Assembly: GCA_037043015.1 (NCBI GenBank)
Contig: CM073321.1
Span: 18,845,001 to 18,909,000, forward strand
Direction: 5' to 3'
Length of the DNA stretch: 64,000 nucleotides
From: Bryum argenteum
Taxonomy: Eukaryota > Streptophyta > Bryopsida > Bryales > Bryaceae
A program made the translations under genes and the position numbers. The first letter of the stretch is position 1. Every line of letters begins with the position of its first letter. Of this stretch, positions 55,081-64,000 are shown piece by piece. The notes below the pieces were generated by a model that saw only the letters and a program-made list of their open reading frames with translations, was not told where the DNA came from and searched no databases.

Positions 55081-55860
55081 AAAAATGATACACCTAAAAT
55101 ACACCTAAAGTACACCAAGTTAACGGACTAAATTTTTCTTCCCTACGCGTAGTCTCGATACTCCCGGCTAAATATGGGTACCCAATGGGTACGCTAGATT
55201 ATTCTTGGTGATCCAACGCACAATTGTTGCCTTTTCCAAAATTCCCTCGTTGGCAGCTATTAAAACCGCTACCTTGGGATACATGATGTATAGTGGGGTG
55301 TTCAGGACAACCTCTTGAACCACAATCTCAATTTCTCATTTTCCGTGCTATTTTGCAAATTTGAAGAAGAGGCTCATTTAAACCTGCTCTTCCTATGCTG
55401 AGTACAAGAAGAAAAATTTGAAAAAAATAAAATTTGAATATAGTATTGACCGTACAAATTCTTTTGTGACATGTGAATTTTGACCAAGAATTTATTAGTG
55501 TTCTTAATGTTATGAGCAAATTACAAATACAAATCCTAAAGGCATTTATCATGCTTATTCTAATCCTTGAATAATTTGAGTACTTTTTACAATTCTACTA
55601 TAAATTCTAGAGTACTTTTGTGAAATTTGCGGTAACCAGGACATTGCTTTTTTATTTTTAAAGTGATTAAATTTTTATGAATAACTATGAATCTTAGAAT
55701 TTTTTTAGTTGATTATATAAGACAATAACATCAATTATCTATTTATGAGTACCAATTTGCAAATAAGACCTTAAAAGGTGTACTTAATGCGATTTGAAGC
55801 AAAAGAAGTAAGAGTATTTGTCATCCGGGACGTACATTTTGGTCCACCCTACCATGCTTC
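55050..55860. repeat. Segment closed by 22-base inverted repeats
   Basis: Left arm 55050-55071 and right arm 55839-55860 match at about 19 of 22 bases in inverted orientation. The shared inner part is GGGTGGACCAA and the outer part GAAGCAT. The AT-rich inside has no gene. It could be a MITE of about 790 bases (ends GGGTGGACCAA) or two inverted copies of one gene fragment. Confidence 0.45.
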
Positions 55861-55939
55861 CACCCAACACCTCTATGTTGTTGGGTATCAAGAGAAAAAT
55901 TGATGATACTTTGAAGTATTATAGAGGCCTTGGTAAGGT

Positions 55940-55959
55940 CACTACTAGGAAAGGGTGTC
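55940..55959. repeat. CACTA terminal sequence
   Basis: CACTACTAGGAAAGGGTGTC preceded by GGT. This is the terminus bound and cut by the TNP2-type transposase in known CACTA elements. Confidence 0.85.
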
Positions 55960-56159
55960 AATTCTGACTGGGTTTTCTGACTCAAAATCGACGTTGCGGG
56001 CAGTCTGACGGCACTCCATTTAGTCAGCCAACTAGTCGGGTACCTAGTCAGATCGGACAAGTCAGATGAGATGACTACAGGCGTTCCCATAGGTTCGTTC
56101 CCAATGGAGTTTTTGAGACCTCGACTGGGGGTTGCCCGGGCAGAGTGACGTGGCACAGT

Positions 56160-57130
56160 CATCTGACTACAGACAGTCATATGGCCACGTCAGCAAGAAA
56201 GTTTGGAGGTGACGTGGACATATGATTGTCTGTAGTCATATTGGCTAGAAGTAAGTCATGACTACAATTAGTCATGATATAATGACAGTGTGTGACTAAA
56301 TGTAGTCACGAGATAATATGCAACTGACTACATAGAGTCATCTTTGGTAGGTATTCACTGAGACGGTAGTCATAAGACTGACATACTCTAGTCTTCACTT
56401 TGCATGTGAGGACTATTAATAGTCCCCAGGATGACAATCTTTAGTCATCTTCTTGTGAACTATGTTGTGTTTCCACGAATACCTAACGAGGTTTTTGATG
56501 ACTTCAATGACTATAAATAGTCGTAAATGTACATCTCAATAGTCAGTTAGTTATTTACTGCTAGTTAGTACAACGGGATGCTTAACTACTAATCTCACTA
56601 CATCTAGCACAAAGCACGACTACAGTTAGTCATATGAAGGGTTCCAACTGTAGTTTAAAAGTTATCTTTTCGGACGGAGAGTTCTGTCGTTGATGACTAC
56701 GTGTAGACAGACAGTTTTTAAACACTGTGCAGAGGCTCACTACAAATAGTCATGCCTTCTAGAACTTCACTACAAATACTGACTACGTACAGTCATGGCA
56801 ATGAAACAATGCATGCTACTTGACTACATATAGTCATTCTCTCTCAATACAGTCACTACAAATAGTCATGCATTCAACAACAGAACCAGCGTAATGAATA
56901 TACCAAAACAATTGTTTGTGTGGAAATTTACGTGGACATTGACTAAGCATAGTCATATCTTCAAATACGAGACTACGTCATATGACTACAAATAGTCATA
57001 TGCCTACATATACTGAAATGTAACGTTATTGGTTTGGAAATATTAAGCTAGATAGAATGAATACATGTCGTCACCATTTCCGATTACAGTACTAGAGAGG
57101 ATGACTATAGTCTACTTGTGATAGTCCGGT
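56160..57130. repeat. CACTA subterminal palindromic repeats (about 18 copies)
   Basis: Arms ATGACTA and TAGTCAT around a four-base spacer, often ATGACTAC-AAA-TAGTCAT. Clear copies lie near 56267, 56292, 56407, 56618, 56819, 56939 and 56982; others are partial. Subterminal repeats of this kind are the TNPA-type binding sites in En/Spm. Confidence 0.88.
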
Positions 57131-57196
57131 AAAATGGCTAGATATACGGTAAAATGGCTAGATATACGCCTGCGCACCTACGACTACACGAGAGCA

Positions 57197-57523
57197 TCAC
57201 GCCAATTCGACAGCCTGGTTGAGGAATTCCAGAGGCCACAATATGTAGTTGCTTACCGCCTGCCCCATGTTTGTGATCGGAGGGTCGTCAATATTTACCG
57301 GTTCACAGAGCGGGTACGCGTCGTCGCTGCTCTTTGTCACCTCCACGGTGGCCATTTCCTCCGGGATAGCCACCCCATGGAAATTGGATGCTTCCAGGTT
57401 AATAACCTTCTCAAAGCCGACTACCATAGCGTCTTCCCCTTCACCAACACCCTTGATTTCTACAACAGAGCCTTTGGTGATCCTCCCTCGCTGTGATGGA
57501 GCTTCCTCCTTTTGCTCCCCTGC
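57197..57523 (-). CDS. CACTA-associated protein, last exon with DUF8039-like domain
   Basis: The exon opens after an acceptor (atgcag) at 57524. Its sequence GSVVEIKGVGEGEDAMVVGF, then FHGVAIPEEMATVEVTKS, then PITNMGQAVSNYILWPLEFL follows the pattern 'HGVPLP...V.V......L.DA....V.WP' that I know from plant CACTA-linked proteins (DUF8039-like). It stops at 57197 and is the 3' end of the minus-strand transcription unit. Confidence 0.5.
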   Translation of the reverse strand, partial: AGEQKEEAPSQRGRITKGSVVEIKGVGEGEDAMVVGFEKVINLEASNFHGVAIPEEMATVEVTKSSDDAYPLCEPVNIDDPPITNMGQAVSNYILWPLEFLNQAVELA

Positions 57524-57701
57524 CTGCATTCCATAGAAACGTAATTACATACCATTAGACAAGCACGGACGATGACTGAAGGTAGTCAGACCGTCTCAAA
57601 ACATGACTAGAGACCATGACATTCCAAAGTCGCACATGACGTTTGACAAATGCAAACTACATTACCACTGGTGTGCTCTTCTCATCATGGGGCACGACTT
57701 T

Positions 57702-58091
57702 CTACATCTCCGCCTTGGTACTGTCTTTCGCCACAATAGCTGGGTTCTTAAATCTCTTGGGCTTACTCCCCTTCTGTCGTGGCTGTTTTTCTAGGCCAAC
57801 ATCGGACCCCTCCTTGGTCGTCACCACCTGTTGCGTAGCAGCGGACGCCTTCTCCTTCCTTGTGTAAAGTACCTTCTCTTTCTCTGAACGCTTCGTCTTG
57901 TGCCCACCCCTGCTGGTTTCAATTAGCTTTTGGAATTCGATAGCCCTCTTCCTCTTCTCAGCAGCTGGACGAGTCTTTGGCGGATAATTAGCAGTGCCGT
58001 CTGCTACCACTTCCTTCTCTTTCTTTCCTTTTGTCTCTTGGACGTCGTCACTATCTCCAGATTCCTCCTCATATTGGTGGAAAATAACCAC
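57702..58091 (-). CDS. CACTA-associated protein, Lys-rich exon
   Basis: About 130 codons, very rich in Lys and Glu (EKRKRAIEFQKLIETSRGGH, KGSKPKRFKNPAI), with an acidic start (YEEESGDSDD). Likely a nuclear, disordered linker between the Transposase_24-like exon upstream (58489-59664) and the DUF8039-like exon downstream. A G-run at 58112-58120 lies just before it. Exon limits are uncertain. Confidence 0.45.
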   Translation of the reverse strand: MVIFHQYEEESGDSDDVQETKGKKEKEVVADGTANYPPKTRPAAEKRKRAIEFQKLIETSRGGHKTKRSEKEKVLYTRKEKASAATQQVVTTKEGSDVGLEKQPRQKGSKPKRFKNPAIVAKDSTKAEM

Positions 58092-58488
58092 ATTGAATGT
58101 TGGATATCGAAAGGGGGGGGGGACATGTAAACTAATTTACTCATTCTACGTCAAGTTGGTGACTGAAAATTGTCATTCAATGTGCGTGTATGACTACAAT
58201 TAGTCATATCTCAAAAGTTTACCTCAGAGTTATTTCGTTCCTCCGGTTGTTCTGTTGTCAGCAACATGAGGCATGGCGCGGCGGTGTCGTCGTCCTTGTC
58301 GTCCTGGTTTATATCTTTTACCATTTTTGTGTCCTCCCCTGCGACATGCTCTTATTCCCCCACACCGCCCAAGCACACAAACTATGTTAGGGCAATCAGA
58401 AAGGAATGACATAAGTTCAATCTTCGTCACTTCTTCTTCACCAAATTCAATGGTAATATTAGACTACTGTGAATATGACTACTTAGTA

Positions 58489-59664
58489 CTACGGATGACT
58501 ACGGATGACTATCCATAATCCTATGATGACTGCAGATACCTTCTCCGCATTTGGTGCTAAAGTGGGCATGGCACTAGGTCCCTGGTGTAGAAGTGGAGGA
58601 GTTGCAGATGCAACACCTGGAACCTTCAAATGTTCTAAGATCATTTTCAGGTTTGCCTCCATACCCTCCATGTGTGTCTGGATGTCGGGGTTACTTTGCT
58701 GCGCCACCTTTGACTGCTTCGTAGATGAAGAGCGATGTCTGCACATGCTTCCCATCTGGTCAGTCAGTTCGGGAGCAAGAGACTCCGAGTAGGCCGCCTT
58801 CTTCGACGCCGCACGATTTCCCTTCGGCGTCTCTACTTGCTTGATCTTTCCTTCTTCTGCAATCATTGTGGAGAGGTTGACCCAATGCTCACTAGATATG
58901 TGTTGTGGCTTGCCCGTCCCCTTAAGCAATAATTTTTTCAATTCATATCGCTTTGTCTTCAACTGAGACCTCAATACTTGGTGAAAAGACTCCTCTGTGA
59001 CATACCCAAGACCTCCCAAGTAATTGAAGGTGGAGTCCACCTTTTTCTTAATGGCAAGTAGCATCCGAGTGTTGTGATGGTTGTAGTTGTCGATTGAGAA
59101 GTCCACATGCTGGGAATGGCCCCGCAGGCAATCCATCCATTTCTTCCGGTGCTGACCGCAAGGCATGCCCTTCATGTCCACCTCAACTAGGTAGCGACGG
59201 CCGCCATGGTCCTCTTGTTCGCGTGCCTCCTCCTCACGAGCTCGCTCTGCTGCCCGCCTCTTCTTGCGGTCCTGCGAACTGGCCTTTGGGTGCTTACCGC
59301 TGAGGACTGCTTTCTGCTTAGCCTTCAGCTTCTTGATCTTCTGCGCAATGGCCACTGCTATCATGTCGGGGTCCTCATCTTCGGAGTCAAAGTTTAAGGA
59401 AGACCAGTTGAATACATTGGATGACGATGGCGGCGGAAAATGTGGTACAGGCTCCAACCAGTTGTGCTCCTCCCCGTCATCATAAGGCATTGCTGCCCGA
59501 CTCATCTTCTTAGTTGCAGCAAGTGGATCGTCACGGGTTTTTTTCTTGCTGCCGCCCTTGGGGACCTTGAACCTCTTTGGAGATTCTGTAGGCCATTTCC
59601 CTTTCACCTCCCAGGGGATGGGGTCCGTGGACTTCACCCTTTCCTGGTAGAGCATGACTAGCAT
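58489..59664 (-). CDS. CACTA TNPA/TNP1-like protein (Transposase_24-like)
   Basis: A 391-codon open frame. The N-terminal 140 residues are Lys/Pro/Asp-rich. Residues 145-190 hold a Lys/Arg/Glu helix (AAERAREEEAREQEDHGGRR). From about residue 190 to 330 comes the plant Ptta/En/Spm pattern: CGQHRKKWMDCLRG, FNYLGGLGYVTEESFHQVLR, KTKRYELKKLLLKG, SEHWVNLSTMI and KGNRAASKKAAYSESLAPE. That run of W, R...L and NR..S boxes matches Transposase_24 proteins. A C-terminal helix (MEGMEANLKMILEHLK) may oligomerise. This is the best candidate to bind the TGACTA-N4-TAGTCA repeats. Confidence 0.6.
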   Translation of the reverse strand: MLVMLYQERVKSTDPIPWEVKGKWPTESPKRFKVPKGGSKKKTRDDPLAATKKMSRAAMPYDDGEEHNWLEPVPHFPPPSSSNVFNWSSLNFDSEDEDPDMIAVAIAQKIKKLKAKQKAVLSGKHPKASSQDRKKRRAAERAREEEAREQEDHGGRRYLVEVDMKGMPCGQHRKKWMDCLRGHSQHVDFSIDNYNHHNTRMLLAIKKKVDSTFNYLGGLGYVTEESFHQVLRSQLKTKRYELKKLLLKGTGKPQHISSEHWVNLSTMIAEEGKIKQVETPKGNRAASKKAAYSESLAPELTDQMGSMCRHRSSSTKQSKVAQQSNPDIQTHMEGMEANLKMILEHLKVPGVASATPPLLHQGPSAMPTLAPNAEKVSAVIIGLWIVIRSHP

Positions 59665-59699
59665 TAGTGAGATTTTGTAAAAAGAATACTACAATTAGT

Positions 59700-59960
59700 C
59701 ACATTCTAGATTGGAAAAATTGGCCTTCGCTGGATGCAGGATACACATGAACGAACCTTCAATTTGCGTTTCGAAGGGGCTGGATGTGGTGTTGCGTCGT
59801 CCAGCGCCTATGTTGGTGCGGGTTTCGGGGGAGGAGGACCCTTGGCGCTGGATTTCTGCATCTCGTCAAAGAGAATCAGTAATGGCGTCTGTGCAACGGC
59901 AAACATTCTGCCATGGCTATAGAAGGCTTTGCAATGGTTGCCACCCGAATTGCGGATGCG
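59700..59960 (-). CDS. Possible small upstream exon of the CACTA gene
   Basis: On the minus strand a code-like stretch (FDEMQKSSAKGPPPPKPAPT and PHPAPSKRKLKVR) precedes the Transposase_24-like frame. Pro- and Lys-rich. Exon borders cannot be fixed. Confidence 0.3.
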
Positions 59961-60590
59961 ACTGTCTAAAGTTCTAGAGACAGTTCGTAGACTACCTCTT
60001 AAGACATATGTTGTGCTAAGTGCCTATAACTAGTCAGATGCTTCGTGGAGATGACTGAATGTAGTAATTCAACGGGACTCTATGACTATACATAGTCATA
60101 TGTGTGGCCTTATAGGACTGATTTGAGTAAAAAATGGTTAGTATGTGACTTTACTTAGTCATATAGAGAGAGTGATGACTAGATGTAGTCCAATATTTAG
60201 AAGAAATTGCTCTCAATAGTCACGTTGGCAGGGTAGAGGACTAAAGATAGACACGATGTAAAACAAGTCTAACGTGACTATACAATGTCAACTCGTAAAG
60301 ACACGTTAGTAAAGCCTTGTCACCAAGTTATTAAAAACAACAAGCACATATACGACAAGGCACGAGGGTATGTGATTGGAAACACGGATTGTGCTGAAGT
60401 CAAAATAGTTAAGAAATCTGAGTAGTGATGGTCGAGTGTTCAGGGATTTGGTCTAAAGTTAGTTTTTTGCAATTTGAGTGTAGGACTTAAAATTGTCATA
60501 TGCGCGTTGTACATGACTGACGTAGTCACAAAATGATTCTTTGAGTCAGAAGGTTGCAAGGCTGGCATGTTCACACTTAACAAATTAAAC
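59961..60590. repeat. Spacer or intron with scattered TGACTA/TAGTCA words
   Basis: Copies near 60020, 60050, 60080 (tatgactatacatagtcata, near perfect), 60150, 60178 and 60515. No coding frame. Confidence 0.6.
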
Positions 60591-60594
60591 TATT

Positions 60595-61174
60595 TCAAAA
60601 ATCTGATTTGGTGATATCCTCCAACACAAGCCGACATTCTTCCTGCAGTTGAGCGGCCTTTTTCTGGATAGCAACGGACACTTCTAGCATTTCATGGAGC
60701 ATAAACTGAATTTTAAAAACATTTATGTCTTTTTTTACTGCTCTCATTTTCTCATCCACATTTGGCCCCATCTTACGTACCTTAGGTTTTGAGGGCGCTC
60801 TCTTTGCTGCTTCGATTGACTCTTTCTCGTCCACGTAAGAGTCAGATGACGCCTTATCCTCCTCAGATGACGCCACCTCGTCCTCCGAGAGAAACTTTGC
60901 CTCCGTCTCCTCGTCTTCAGGCTCAGTTTCAGACGCGTCCTTCTTGGACTTCCGATTCATTCGATGTGACGCGACAAGACCTCCTTTGTGGACTCACAGC
61001 CACCGTGGACTCTTGAAAAATGTTCGTTAATACTTTAGCCATCTGATGCAAGGCTGCACTAGTGATTTGTGGCATTCTACCAATTCCTTGAAAAACCTCT
61101 TCTACGCAATTGTCAAGTAAATTTGCTACCAACCTCATTATCTTTTCTACCCATGCACTATATTCAGTGGTCAT
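60595..61174 (-). CDS. CACTA-associated acidic/coiled-coil exons
   Basis: Two overlapping frames (60929-61174 and 60595-60960). The first has helical sequence (YSAWVEKIMRLVANLLDNCV, QITSAALHQMAKVLTNIFQE). The second is acidic (EPEDEETEAKFLSEDEVASS) then helical (KAAQLQEECRLVLEDITKSD). They lie upstream of the Transposase_24-like frame on the same strand and probably form the N-terminal half of one protein. The overlap implies a splice or a frame change. Confidence 0.45.
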
Positions 61175-61249
61175 TGTTCCTAGAATTAGGCAAATATTAC
61201 TATTTAATGTTCACTAAGAATCTACATCTACATATAGCTCATACGTACG

Positions 61250-61533
61250 GGCAAGTAGTCTTCGGCGGAGATTTGGTGATTTCAGCAGCCGTAGTCAGAT
61301 TCTCAATACCCAATGCCTTCAAAACGCGATGGTTGAACTCCACATTCTTATTGCGTGCGAGCTCATACGGGTTTGGAGAGGGCACCTTCTCCTTCTTCGT
61401 CTTCCCTCGCGCCTTTCTACGCTTCCGTGCAGAGTCGATGTCCCTATCGGAGAGTGAGAGAATCTTCTCCTTTCGCGGCAGCGGAGTTTTCGAGCAGGAG
61501 CGCCTAAGAAAAAGCAGCCGACCTCCTTCTCCT
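61250..61533 (-). CDS. CACTA-associated coding remnant, basic
   Basis: On the minus strand, code-like Lys/Arg-rich sequence between the acidic low-complexity frame and the coiled-coil exons. It has shifting frames, so no exact exon can be given. Confidence 0.25.
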
Positions 61534-62240
61534 TCATTGCCGATCGCGTGGCTGGACGCCGTGTGGGGGGCGTTTCGAGCGCCTTCTTCGTTTTTTGTAA
61601 ATGGACCTTCGATTTGGGCTTCGAAGGGCTGGAAGTGGTTCTGCTTCCTGCGCGCCGCTTGCTTCCTCCTCCGCGGAGCTTGATTCCTCCTCCTCCGACC
61701 CGCTTGATGCGTTCTCTTCGAACGCTTCCCCGCCGCTTGCTTCCTCCACGTTTCCGCTTGCTGCCTTCTCCTCCGACGCTGCCTTCTCCTCCGACGCTGC
61801 TTTGTCTTCCTCCTCCGCCGCCTCTCCCTCGGGTGCCTCCTCTTTGGACGCCTCCTCCTCCGACGCTACTTTTTCTTCAGACCCCTTTGCTGAAGTAGCG
61901 TTTTTGGACGCTGCCTTCTCTTCAGACTCCTCCCCAGATTGCTCCTTTGCCTCGTCCTCCTCGTCCGATCCTTCTTTTGAGGCTGCCTTCTCCGATCCTT
62001 CCTCCGAGGTTGCCTTCTCCGATCCTTCCTCCAAGCTATTCTCTAGATCCTTCCTCCGCCTCGTTCTCCTTGTCCGACCCTTTTACTGATGTTGCCACCT
62101 CCGCGCCCTCCGCCACCTCTGTGTCCGAATCTGGCTCGTAAATGTTGTTGCTCTTGTCACTCTTATCTTCCTCACTCTCAGTCCTCTGAGGCTCATGCTC
62201 AGGTGGTGAAGGTAGAAGTGCAGGCTTCCTAGGCGCCATT
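61534..62240 (-). CDS. CACTA first exon, acidic low-complexity protein
   Basis: The start at 62238 gives MAPRKPALLPSPPEHEPQRT, then acidic sequence (SDKENEAEEGSRE), then after a frame change near 62036 a long run of EEGSEKA/EEKAAS repeats (61990-61700), then a basic C-terminus (IYKKRRRRSKRPP). The EEGSEKA-type units repeat at DNA level (ccgatccttcctccgaggttgccttct), so the length probably varies by slippage. No known domain. Confidence 0.45.
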
Positions 62241-62559
62241 GCTATACAGAAGACCTTCACAAACAACAGCAACTGAGCAGGGGAGAACACAAAAGTGAGT
62301 GTAGGCCATTTTTTCGAAATTGGGTTCTTCAAGGTATCTGGGTGGAGAACAATCATGAATTCATCATTTGATTGAGAGAGAGTGGGGAGGTGAAGCAGCA
62401 TGCGAGTAGAGAGGTTGTGCAATTGAGTGCTAAGTTTTGAGGAGATGAAGTTTAATTACTGGCGGCTGGGTGCAATAAATGATCATAGCCGTCGTTTGGT
62501 AGTCAGTCCATTCAAACTCATGACTAGTCGTAGTCATATCTTTTTTGAGATTTTCTCAA

Positions 62560-64000
62560 CTTTTTTGCGGATACATGAATATTGGATGTCATCATACCCA
62601 TCAAAGTAGATCTGAAGGAAGATTTTTTTCTCAGTAATGCCCGGGTGAGACAAATTTGAATGCACATGGGGGCCTTGGTTACAAACGTTGGTCAATGAAG
62701 AGGACATTCAATTGCTCGGATGAGATTTCACACCATTACTACAGCTCCATTGTTCAACGAAAGGTTGAGCAGAATGCGAGTTTTGGAGTACCTCTCGATC
62801 TAACAGGTTGTGTACTTCTCTAGGTCTAGAGTTGTGTGTTCCAAAAGACTTCAGATAAGATTTGGCATCAATACACTCAACTAGCCGTGAGCTTCAGCTT
62901 TGATCTTCAATGCACGAGGTGTAAATGAAGATAACTGCACTTGTATCAATCTCACCAGTCCTGATCTGGACTCAGCGGAGGAATAAATTAACTTAACGAT
63001 GTCTTGCGAGTGTTGATTCTATGAAAAACGCATGTGGTGGCAAAGCTAACCCTCGGTAGACAAATCCTCATCGACATGTGCAAAATTGTTTGAGTGACAT
63101 GTGCAGAATTGTTTGAGTGATATCATCACAGCCCTATGTAATATCACCATCTTTGAGGATGTCCGTCCTGAGACATCGTCAGAACCTCTTCGGAAATTCA
63201 CATGTATTTGGAACACCCTGGATCCATCAGTTTTACGAAATGCAGACAGTTCGATGAAATTGGGACTACTTGGTTTATCGTTTTCTCGTTATATTGGATT
63301 CTGTTGGGTGTCAGATTGGTTTCCACCGACAATGACCTCGTTTGCGGGACGATAGTGATGACTTCGGAGCAAGAACTATCAAAGACTTCGTAAGTGATCG
63401 AAGGCTATTTTACTTTTTAAAAGTGGGAGCCCTCCCAAGTTCTCTGAAGCTGAAGTTGCTTCTTACTCCGAGCACACGAAGCTTTGTTGGGGAGGATTGC
63501 TGAGAATGATCTGAACCTGCACACAATCGTTGAGGTAAAGTCACTCGTTAGTAGCAGTGAATCGAAGCAAAATACTTGGATGAGCAGCTGAAGCTGTCGA
63601 CGCCAGAGTTCCTCGTCTTCTTGTATATTTCGTAGGAGCTCAAATGTTGATTCCCTGATCAGCTGAAACAATAGAGTCATTCTTCTGCTTCGGCTGATAA
63701 ACTGCGTCTTTGTGTGGTACTTTGCATTATTTTGACTGGGCCATCTTTGTATCGTCTAAGTAAACGAAGTAATTGTGTTCAGATATGGCGGTGGAATGAG
63801 CTCTGCCAAAGCTAGTCTCAAAAGTGATACATGAGTAACTGATATACGTCTACTGACCCATTTACCAACAATTGTTGGCTGTATTTATCAGCATTTTGCA
63901 ATGTCTATTTGCTCAGTGATTAGTATCTAATTATTGAGCTTGTGTTTTGGAGGTGTGTGTGTAGATGGAGATTGCAAGTTAATATGGATCGAACATCGCT
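62560..64000. other. Window end, no supported gene
   Basis: One last TGACTA/TAGTCA copy near 62520 precedes this stretch. A 24-base tandem duplication (acatgtgcaaaattgtttgagtg type) lies at about 63073-63120. No CACTA right end (CCTAGTAGTG) is found. Short frames here look like chance. Confidence 0.4.

Larger units (their letters stand above)
55940..62560 (-). mobile_element. CACTA (En/Spm) transposon, one end in window
   Basis: The left terminus reads CACTACTAGGAAAGGGTGTC (55940-55959), the classical CACTA end. Next come subterminal repeats (56160-57130) of the form TGACTA, four bases, TAGTCA, then minus-strand exons with Transposase_24-like and DUF8039-like content. The same repeat word recurs in introns and spacers (58190, 60020-60330, 60510, 62520), which ties the block together to at least 62.5 kb. 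The partner end (ending TAGTG) is not seen, so the element is truncated on the right or runs past the window. A TNP2 catalytic gene is not present in this part. Confidence 0.8.

Noticed and set aside
63101-63393. Overlapping short plus-strand frames near the window end
   Set aside because: No motifs, no splice context and no similarity to neighbours.

Overview
The window looks like land-plant nuclear DNA made almost wholly of transposable elements. Spliceable genes with GT-AG introns, Ty3/gypsy elements including a chromodomain type, CACTA (En/Spm), MULE-like and Tc1-like transposases and a TTAA-flanked MITE all fit a plant. I cannot name the species; a bryophyte or another repeat-rich plant is a guess. 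I see no convincing host gene, rRNA or CRISPR array.

Layout. 1-4832: broken Ty3/gypsy chromovirus ending in its 3' LTR, inserted into a second Ty3/gypsy element (4833 to about 9222) that carries a long extra reading frame. 9399-10257: fragment of a CACTA TNP2 transposase. 11542-15333 (minus): broken MULE-type transposase with a SWIM zinc finger. About 15.95-32.43 kb: palindrome element A. 32945-33058: tRNA-like hairpin. 33.7-34.2 kb: small acidic gene remnant. About 35.64-49.4 kb: palindrome element B. 49827-50474: solo LTR of the first retroelement family, reversed. 52762-53181: N-terminal part of a Tc1-like transposase. 53.6-55.1 kb: unknown gene fragment with duplicated intron sequence. 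55940 to at least 62.5 kb: a CACTA element with its own palindrome family; only one end is seen.

The main discovery is the pair A and B. Each carries the same gene set: (1) a multi-exon gene for a ParB-like domain followed by a region shaped like an amino-group DNA methyltransferase, with an acidic or coiled-coil tail; (2) an FCP1/NIF-like HAD domain gene; (3) an unknown gene; (4) a DUF7869-type gene, a family with a DDE-like look. Each element is studded with its own odd-length palindrome. A uses TTCAACTCGA, one free base, TCGAGTTGAA (about 34 copies). B uses CATTTAGCTCGA, one free base, TCGAGCTAAATG (about 20 copies). Both share the core CTCGA-N-TCGAG and differ outside it. I saw no cross-mixing. 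The palindromes sit upstream of the ParB-methyltransferase and DUF7869 coding regions of both elements, and fill introns at matching positions in the two ParB-methyltransferase genes. This suggests a self-recognition system in which each element's protein and its DNA site diverged together. All function statements rest on motif reading without database search.
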